NCBI GenBank assembly: GCA_012064385.1
Contig: QRDG01000861.1
Coordinates: 1-64,000 of the forward strand
Reading direction: 5' to 3'
From: Puccinellia tenuiflora
Lineage: Eukaryota > Streptophyta > Magnoliopsida > Poales > Poaceae
DNA: 64,000 nt
Under the pieces are notes generated by a model. It worked only from the letters and a program-made list of their open reading frames with translations, ran no database searches and had not been told where the DNA came from. Position 1 is the first letter of the stretch. The number at the start of each line of letters is the position of its first letter. Both the position numbers and the translations under genes were made by a program. Shown here in pieces: positions 57,007 to 64,000 of the stretch.

Positions 57007-59316
57007 TGATACGTGTCAAACGTATCTATAATTCTTGATTGATGCATGCTAGTTTTGTGACATTGTCACATGTTTCTATTATCATATTACATCATTTTTA
57101 TGCATTTTGTCGGACTAACCTATTGACAAGATGCCTAGTGCCAGTTTCCTGTTTTTTGCTATTTTTGTATTTCAGAAAATTTACTTCTGGAAATATTCTC
57201 GGAATTGGACAAAAATTTACGAGGAATTTTTATTCGACGGAAGGCACCTGGAGACCAAAGGGCGACCTGGGGGTCACTCACAGGCCAGGGGCGCCCCCTG
57301 CCGCGGCCCTAGGGCAGCCCGCGGGTGGGACCCGCCCCTGCCCCGTGGGCACCCCCTCGGCCCCCCTCCGACGCCTATAAATCCCATTAAACCTAAAAAC
57401 GTCGAGGCGGCCATTATTTTCCAGAGAAGTCACCCCGATGCACCATCACCATAAACCCTAGTTCGGGGGTGATTCTAAAGCTGATCCCGGCACCCTGCCA
57501 GAGGGGAGATCGACCCCGGAGGGCTCTTCATCGCCATGCCTTCCTCCGGGATGATTTGTGAGTAGTCCCACCTTGGACCACGGGTCCATGGCAGTAGCTA
57601 GATGGTAGTCTCTCTCTCTCTTGTGCTTCATGTCTTATGATCTTGTGAGCTGCCTAACATGATCAAGATCGACTATTGTAATGCTATGTGATGTGTTTGC
57701 TGGGATCCGATGGATTATGAAGTTATGATCAGATTGTGCATGATTCTTATATGACTGATTTATGTTCTTCATGCTCTCCGATGTGCGTAGTTACTTTGGC
57801 CAAGTGATTGTGTGTATCTCCAAGAGGGAGTATTTATGCTAGATAGTGGGTTCATGCCCCCTTTTGTTCCTGGGCATGAGTGACAGAAACATCTAAGGGC
57901 GAGGGTGTGCTGTTGCTACTAAGGGTAAAAAAGTGGTGTTAATGTCTCTTTTGATATTAGTATTGCTTACTTCATGCACTTTACTTAATGCAATTGTCTG
58001 TTGCTTGCAGCTTAATACCGTTGGGTGAAAGGCTGGATAGCGATCCCACGGTGGACTTTTTAGACAAAGATGCAGTTGGACTCAACTGTCTTTGTTCGTT
58101 GTCATGATGCCTACATAAATATTATCATGTTCTCTTTGTCATAGGTAGATTAAGTTTGTGTTATAATCTTGCCAATTGCCCAGCTGTAATTTGTTTACCC
58201 ATCATATGAGTGTTTTATTTACTTGAGAGACTCCACTAGTGATCCCATGGCCCCCGGTCCATCTTTTTACATTAATTGCAAACTTTATTCATCACTTTCA
58301 TCATCATTACTCCACTGGTCCATTTTCATATTTTCATCTATTTCACTATACAATTAACCGCTTTGTTTTCGACGAGACCGGAAAGATTGACAACCTTTCA
58401 GCCGTTGGGGGCAAAGTACTTTGGTTGAGTGTGTGCAGGTCCACGTCCGTTGAAGATTAAGTGCCAAAGATCTTCAACTTTCACTTTGATGTTGATTTCA
58501 AAGTCCTACTGGTTCGATAAACCTCGGTTTGTTAACGAGGGAAAACTGCTACTTGCTACATCCACGCCTTCGCTTGGGGCACTACCCAATGCATCATACA
58601 CCGATTAGCAAGCTCTTTTCTGGCGCCATTGCCGGGAACTTTGGAGCTACAGCAAGGGGAGTCTCATACTCTTAATCATTTTACTTTGCTTTTGTCTTGC
58701 TTGATTTATTTCTCGTTTAGTTTATTTTCTTGTTTCAAAATTATAAAACCCAAAAATTAGTGTAGTATTTTATCCTATTTTATTAGTATGCTTAGTTCTT
58801 TGGTTGTTCTTAATGGCTACTTTCTTTGAAACTAGATCTTTTTGTGGTTTTACAAAATATCATCAAAAATACTATAAGGAACACCGCTTGTCGCAAAAAG
58901 GGAAACAACTTTGGGAATTTCTGAAAAAAGTGAACTTGTATGCTGAAATATAAGTTTCCTCTATGATATAAAATATTCTTGTGGGAGGCGCACTTCACAC
59001 CTCCCCTTCCAATGTCCGGACAATGAAAATGAAACCTTAGCTTCTTATGCTAGGGAAAATTTTGATTTCTTTGATGTTGAACAGATTGAAGAATTTGTTG
59101 CTTTTAAGGGTGCCTATGAAATTGCTTCTTGGCTGGAGAACATTGATAATGCTCGTTATCAAACTGAGAATTTTACTATACTAAAATATTGCTTTGAGAA
59201 TTACAATGATAATTATTATATTACTGAATATGTTAAGAAAGTCTCTCCTCCAAAAGGAGAGACCGATGCTTTGCAGGAACCTATGGACGAGGAAATTGTT
59301 GAAACTAAGATCCCAT
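57007..59316 (+). mobile_element. E2: second Sabrina/WHAM-like element, left part
   Basis: 5' LTR 57007-58610 (TGATACGTGTC to GATTAGCA) after the flank GACCC (57002-57006). It is followed by a primer site 'ctggcgccattgccggg' and the start of the E-ORF. E3 interrupts it at 59316, with CCCAT (59312-59316) as candidate duplication. It is very close to E1 throughout. Confidence 0.87.
58813..59316 (+). pseudogene. E-ORF (E2 copy), frameshifted and interrupted
   Basis: ATG at 58813 (MATFFETRSFCGFT) aligns with E1 30783. The nonsense codon of E1 is not shared. A one-base deletion near 58948 shifts the frame soon after HRLSQKGKQLWEFLKKVNLY. Downstream homology (IEEFVAFKGAYEIAS, ALQEPMDEEIVETK) continues in another frame until E3 cuts it. 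Confidence 0.75.
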
Positions 59317-60929
59317 TGATACGTCTCAAATGTATCTATAATTTTTGAGTGATCCATGCTAGTTTTGTGATATTGTCACATGTTTTTACTGTCATTTATA
59401 TCGTTTTTATGCATTTTGTCGGACTAACCTATTGACAAGATGCCCAGTGTCAGTTCCCTGTTTTTGCTGTTTTTGTATTACAGAAAATTTACTTCTAGAA
59501 ATATTCTCGGAATTGGACGAAAATTTACGGAGAATTTTTACTCGACGAAAGGCACCAGAAGACCAAAGGGGAGCCTGAGGGGCCACCCACAGGGCGCAGG
59601 CGGCCTCCTGCCACGGCCCCCCTAAGACCCGCGGGTGGGGCCCGCCCCTGCTCCTGGGGCACCCCCTCGGCCCCCTCCGACGCCTATAAAATCCCTAAAA
59701 ACCTAAAAACGTCGAGGCGGCCATTATTTTCCAGAAACTCGACCCCGACGCGCTGTCACCGAAAACCCTAGTTCGGGGTCCAATCTGAAGCTGATCCCGG
59801 CACTTTGCCGGAGGGGAGATCGATCCCGAAGGGCTCTTCGTCGCCATGCCTTCCTCCGGGATGATTTGTGAGTAGTCTCACCTTGGACTACGGGTCCATG
59901 GCAGTAGCTAGTTGGTAGTCTCTCTCTCTTGTGCTTCATGTCTTATGATCTTGTGAGCTGCCTAACATGATCAAGATCGATTATTGTAATGCTATGTGAT
60001 GTGTTTGCTGGGATCCGATGGATTATGAAGTTATGTTCAGATTGTGCATGTTCTTATATGAATAATTTATGTTCTTTCATGCTCTCCGATGTGCGTAGTT
60101 ACTTTGGCCAAGTGATTGTGTGTATCTCCAAGAGAGGGTATTTATGCTAGATAGTGGGTTCATGCCCCCTTTTGTTCCTGGGCACGAGTGACAGAAACGT
60201 CTAAGGGCGAGGGTGTGATGTTGCTACTGAGGATAAAACAGCGGTGTTAATGTCTATTTTGATATTAGTATTGCTTACTTCATGCACTTTACTTAATGCA
60301 ATTGTCTGTTGCTTGCAACTTAATACCGTTGGGTGACAGGCTGGATAGTGATCCCACGGTGGACTTTTTAGACAAGACGCAGTTGGACGCAACGGTCTTT
60401 GTTCCTTGTCGTGATGCCTCCATAAATATTAGCATGTCCTTTTTGTCATAGCTAAATTGGGCTTGTGTCATGATCTTGTAAATTGCACAGCTGTAATTCG
60501 TTCACCCATCACATGCATATTTTATTTACTTGAGAGACTCCACTAGTGAACCCATGGCCCCCGGTCCATCTTTTTACATTGTTTACAACCTCATTTACTT
60601 GATTTTAATTATCATTATTCCTCTGGTCACTTTTCATATTTTATCTATTTCATCATACAATTAACCGCTTTGTGTTCTGCGAGACCGGAGAGATTGACAA
60701 CCTCTCCGCCGTTGGGGACAAAGTATTTGGTTGAGTGTGTGCAGGTCCACGTCTGTTGAAGGTATCCCTAAGCACCAGAGATCTTCAACATTCACCTCGT
60801 TGTTGATTTCAAAGTCCTACTGGTTCGATAAACCTCGGTTCTTAACTGAGGGAAAACTGCTACTAGCTACAATTCCGCCTTCGCTTGGGGCACCACCCAA
60901 CTTATCAATATCTACCATCAAGCAGTTTT

Positions 60930-60948
60930 CTGGCGCCGTTGCCGGGGA
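60930..60948 (+). promoter_or_regulatory. E3 primer binding site
   Basis: CTGGCGCCGTTGCCGGGG follows the 5' LTR by about ten bases; E1 and E2 carry one- or two-base variants at the same place. Confidence 0.8.
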
Positions 60949-61124
60949 CTTTGGAGCTATAGCAAGGGGAGTCTCATACTCTCAATCTCTTTACTTTGTT
61001 TTTGTCTTGCTTGCTTTATTTCTCGTTTAGTTTATTTTCCTGTTTCGAAATTTTAAAACCTCAAAAAAAATTGGTGGTCTTTTATCCGGTTTTATTAGTA
61101 TGCTTAGTTTTTTGGTTGTTCTCA

Positions 61125-62063
61125 ATGGTTAACTTCTTTGAAACTAGATCTTATTGGCAAGGCGGGTTCACGGAGGATCAACAAGAATATTATAAGGAAT
61201 ACCGCTTGTCACAAAAAGGGATACACTTGTGGAAAATAATTAATACTCTAAACAATTATGCTAGAGACGTTTGCTTAAATTCTGATATATCTTATTGCTG
61301 TGATGAGTCTAGTTGTAGCATGAATTTTAAACACCTTCCTTTTCAATGTGCTAGTAATGATAATGAAACCTTAGCATCTTATGCTAAGGGAAACTATGAT
61401 TTTTATGATGTGGAACCTATTGAAGAATTTATTGCGTGGAAGGGTGCTTATGAAATTTTGTCTTTGATTGAAAATAATGATGATGCTCCTTATAAATCTG
61501 AAAGTTTTTCTATAGTTAATTATTGCATGGATAATTACAAAGATGAAAATTGTTATATTATTGAATATCTTAAGGGTTTATTTCCCCCAGAAGAAGAGAC
61601 TAAGGCCGTGCAGGAGCCTATGGAAGAAGAAATTGTTGAAACTGGAAGCTCATATCATGAAAACGAGGAGGAGAGTGATGAACAAGAGGAGGAAGAATGG
61701 AGTAGCTACCCATCTCTACCTTCTAATGAGAGTAAATCTATAACTCATACATTATTTGATTGTCCTCCTTCCTTACAAAAGGAGAATGAATGTTATGATC
61801 CCATTGATTCATTTGAAACATCCCTTTTTGATAAAAATGATCTTGTTGTATATCATAATCCGTGCTATATTGATAAATCTTATGATAATCCTTTATTTGA
61901 TACAACCAATGAGATGTATGATAATGAGGAGTTGTGTTTAGAAATTTCTTATGATAAAGCTCTTGATGATGGTCCTAGATTACTTGATGATAAAAATTAT
62001 AATGCTATTGAAATTGGGTTTAATCCCACTATTTTTGAGATGGGTCGAATTATGTGCTTGTAG
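61125..62063 (+). CDS. E-ORF (E3 copy): unknown 312-aa protein in gag position
   Basis: I chose ATG 61125 (MVNFFETRSYWQGG) because E1 and E2 start at the same place, and the upstream in-frame ATG at 60996 lies in the leader. Features: an N-terminal basic HRLSQKG-like helix (YRLSQKGIHLW), a cysteine cluster CCDESSCSMNFKHLPFQC (about residues 65-82), NDNETLASYAKG, conserved VEPIEEFIAWKGAYEILSLI, then a Glu/Asp-rich region (PMEEEIVE, DEQEEEEW) and an Asp/Tyr/Asn-rich tail. It lacks Gag, zinc-knuckle, protease and polymerase motifs. A frameshift near 62050 cuts off the YIVEFFHDATENYYERGKYG segment, which continues at 62060-62170 in another frame. It is the most intact copy of the family. It could be a divergent Gag or an element-specific factor; function unknown. 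Confidence 0.6.
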   Translation: MVNFFETRSYWQGGFTEDQQEYYKEYRLSQKGIHLWKIINTLNNYARDVCLNSDISYCCDESSCSMNFKHLPFQCASNDNETLASYAKGNYDFYDVEPIEEFIAWKGAYEILSLIENNDDAPYKSESFSIVNYCMDNYKDENCYIIEYLKGLFPPEEETKAVQEPMEEEIVETGSSYHENEEESDEQEEEEWSSYPSLPSNESKSITHTLFDCPPSLQKENECYDPIDSFETSLFDKNDLVVYHNPCYIDKSYDNPLFDTTNEMYDNEELCLEISYDKALDDGPRLLDDKNYNAIEIGFNPTIFEMGRIMCL

Positions 62064-62167
62064 ATCATGAAAAGCCTATTTTAAGTGATAATTATATTGT
62101 TGAGTTTTTTCATGATGCTACTGAAAATTATTATGAGAGAGGAAAATATGGTTGTCGGAGTTCTCAT

Positions 62168-63319
62168 GTTTTAAGTGCGAGGTATTGTTTTGCTGTCCAG
62201 AAACAGATTTCTGTCCTTCACTGTTCAAAATTCCAGAAAATCTCTGAATTTTATCTTTTTCTGATATTGTTAGAAAGCAAGCCTGATACTTTTATCTATT
62301 TTTAGTTAGTTTTGAGTTTTCTGATTTGAGCTACAGAAGTGTCTCGAAAAATTAAATCTTTACAGACTGTTCAGTTTTTGACAGATTCTGCTTTTATTTT
62401 GTATTCGTCTTTTTACTATCGTCAAATGTGATACTCTTGGGGAGGAGTGCCATATTGAGTCTTAGTGAACAGTAGCTAATGCCCAATAAAGTTATTTGCA
62501 ATTTGTCTTGAGTTGAACACATGTGCATTTTAATTTATGAGCACTAACCCTCTAATCAGTTTATAAGAAGTTTTGTGTGAAGGGAGTTTTTAAGTTCCAA
62601 AGGAGAGGATAATGAAGAAATTGAAGATCGATCAGAGCTCAAGCTTGGGTATGCCCCATTGCACCCCCTCTTAATATCAAGAACCATCAAGCGTCGAAGC
62701 TTGGGATGCCCAAGGCATCCCCTCTTCTTCATCGACTATCATGAGGTCGTCTTCTTTGAACTAAGTTTTTATCACTTTACATATTATGTGCTATGCTTGG
62801 AGCGCCTTTTTAATTTTAGTTTTGTTTGTTTGCTGGTCATATCCTTGTTGGATCCTAGCTTTATTTGTGTGGGAGAGAGACACGCTCCGCTTTTTCATTT
62901 GAATACTCCTTGGCTTCGCTTATATCTTGTTGAGTATTATTAGCCACTGTTTGTTTGCTAGCAAGCTCTCGCTTTTAGCTTTTATCCTGCTAGTAGTTGA
63001 TTTAAACTCTCTTGTTCTTCACTTATATTTGTTGGAGAGTTGTTATTGATAAATTGCTTGAATTGTCAAAGTAACAAATGCTATTCATGTGATATTGGAA
63101 TGAAATGAAAGCCTTCATAGTCTTGTAGATCATTGTGTGGATACTTGATACTTCTCATTTGTTTTGAGATATTAAGATGAATGCTTAAACTTGCTGGTTA
63201 TTTGAGTTGAATTGATTAGTAAAGAAATACAATTAAAAGCTTGAAACTGTGTGGTGTTTCATAGTTGTTAATTCATAAAGCTAATCTTTCCATCAAAAGA
63301 ATTGTTTGGTCAACAAGGG
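62168..63319 (+). other. E3 internal non-coding region
   Basis: It parallels E1 about 31975-33130, including 'gcttgggatgcccaaggcat' and 'ttggggaggagtgccatatt'. E3 has lost the segment corresponding to E1 31600-31970. No coding frame. Confidence 0.75.
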
Positions 63320-64000
63320 TGTAACGCCCCAAGATCGGTACTATGCAGATTTGAGCGTTCCTGCCAAATCTGCATAATAACGATCCTAAAGTACGCCCAC
63401 CGGGCATAACGTGCAGGTCGCAACACACACGTTATGCAGGTGGAATTGTGATAACATTACAACAGTTCTCGATGGAACCCACAAAAGAACATATATACAA
63501 CAACGACTCACAGAGTCAAGAACAAAAGATACATTACAAAGATCCAAACAACAGCGGAAGCGAAAAAGTACCCGAGTATGGATAAGAATGCAAATTGGAC
63601 TAAGAGTCCTGAAGATAACCAAAGGCACCATAACCCTGCCCAGGCTAAGCCTAGCCGGAGGGATTCCCAAGCTAACGTCGTCAGACTTCAAACCTGTTGG
63701 CTGCATTGGAATAGCAGCCCCAAAGGGGTTAGTACTAGTAGAAGTACTGGCAAGTAATACTCACAAGATATCAAAGCTGGAATTCCGGGGAAAGAGGGTT
63801 AGCGATTGAGGCGGCGGCAAGCATCACTCACAACTTATAGAGACACGCTACAACTTTCGTCTAAAAGAGTCAAGGTAAGAGAGCGCATAGGTAACCACCT
63901 ATACTAACACCAAACATACCCAGCCAATTCCTTACCAGCCCGGTTATCCACGAGCAGCAAGCCCAAAGGCACTCACACAGTTGGTAATTTTATAGGTTAT
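63320..64000 (-). mobile_element. L2: second large-LTR element, LTR end at the window edge
   Basis: It starts TGTAACGCCCCAAGATCGG and is collinear with L1 34716-35390, with scattered substitutions and a small insertion. The left flank AAGGG (63315-63319) is the candidate duplication. It lies inside E3 and continues past base 64000. Orientation is taken from L1. Confidence 0.82.

Larger units (their letters stand above)
59317..63319 (+). mobile_element. E3: third Sabrina/WHAM-like element, diverged subfamily
   Basis: 5' LTR 59317-60920 (TGATACGTCTC to CCATCA), inserted in the E2 ORF. The LTR is the same length as in E1/E2 but visibly more diverged. Primer site CTGGCGCCGTTGCCGGGG begins near 60930. 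The internal region has the longest E-ORF, then AT-rich sequence that parallels E1. L2 interrupts it at 63319. The 3' LTR is not in the window. Confidence 0.87.

Overview
The window looks like intergenic, transposon-packed DNA of a large-genome grass, most probably Triticeae (wheat, barley, rye or Aegilops relatives). The evidence is LTRs opening TGTTGGGAATATGCCC (BARE/Angela/WIS-type Copia) and TGATACGT (Sabrina/WHAM-type Gypsy), a CACTA element with a CACTAGTAGAAA end and 'ccgggactaaag' subterminal repeats, and deep nesting of elements inside elements. I see no intact host gene, rRNA, tRNA or CRISPR array. Family names come from memory of LTR ends, primer sites and protein motifs, not from a search.

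Layout. 1-7858: one CACTA (En/Spm) transposon, entering from the left edge, with a three-frameshift TNP2-type transposase on the minus strand (4045-7373). 7859-26765: a Tat-type Gypsy element (Gypsy1). The CACTA interrupts its 5' LTR just after the expected TATA box. A minus-strand Helitron (10211-18586) sits in its gag and itself carries a 4.3 kb solo LTR (11336-15677). A retrotransposed sequence (21943-26363) sits in its 3' LTR and carries a 2.7 kb solo LTR (23062-25719). 26766-27221: remnant of a DUF4283-type ORF.

27222-51567: a SIRE/Maximus-like Copia element. Its 5' LTR is split by E1, a Sabrina/WHAM-like non-autonomous element (28981-39655, target-site duplication GTGTG). E1's 3' LTR is in turn split by L1, a large-LTR element with only 441 bp of internal DNA. 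The SIRE LTR is split again by an Angela-like Copia in an LTR-internal-LTR-internal arrangement (39988-49877), after which the SIRE gag appears (49878-51206). 51568-55984: a decayed BARE/Angela polyprotein on the minus strand, with a 543 bp solo LTR in its reverse transcriptase. 55985-57006: LTR and leader of a second Tat-type Gypsy (Gypsy2). 57007-59316: E2. 59317-63319: E3. 63320-64000: L2. Each of the last four is inserted into the one before, so the right edge lies six insertions deep.

Nothing here works as a host pathway. The sequence is a stratigraphy of transposition, target-site duplication, solo-LTR formation and deletion. The most informative points are: (i) a Helitron whose exact removal rejoins an open gag-protease frame; (ii) an unrecognised, cysteine-containing, acidic protein encoded in gag position by the E1/E2/E3 elements, which lack pol in every visible part; (iii) L1, whose two LTRs flank almost no internal sequence; and (iv) the tandem Angela-like array. 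I found no convincing new defence, signalling or metabolic system.
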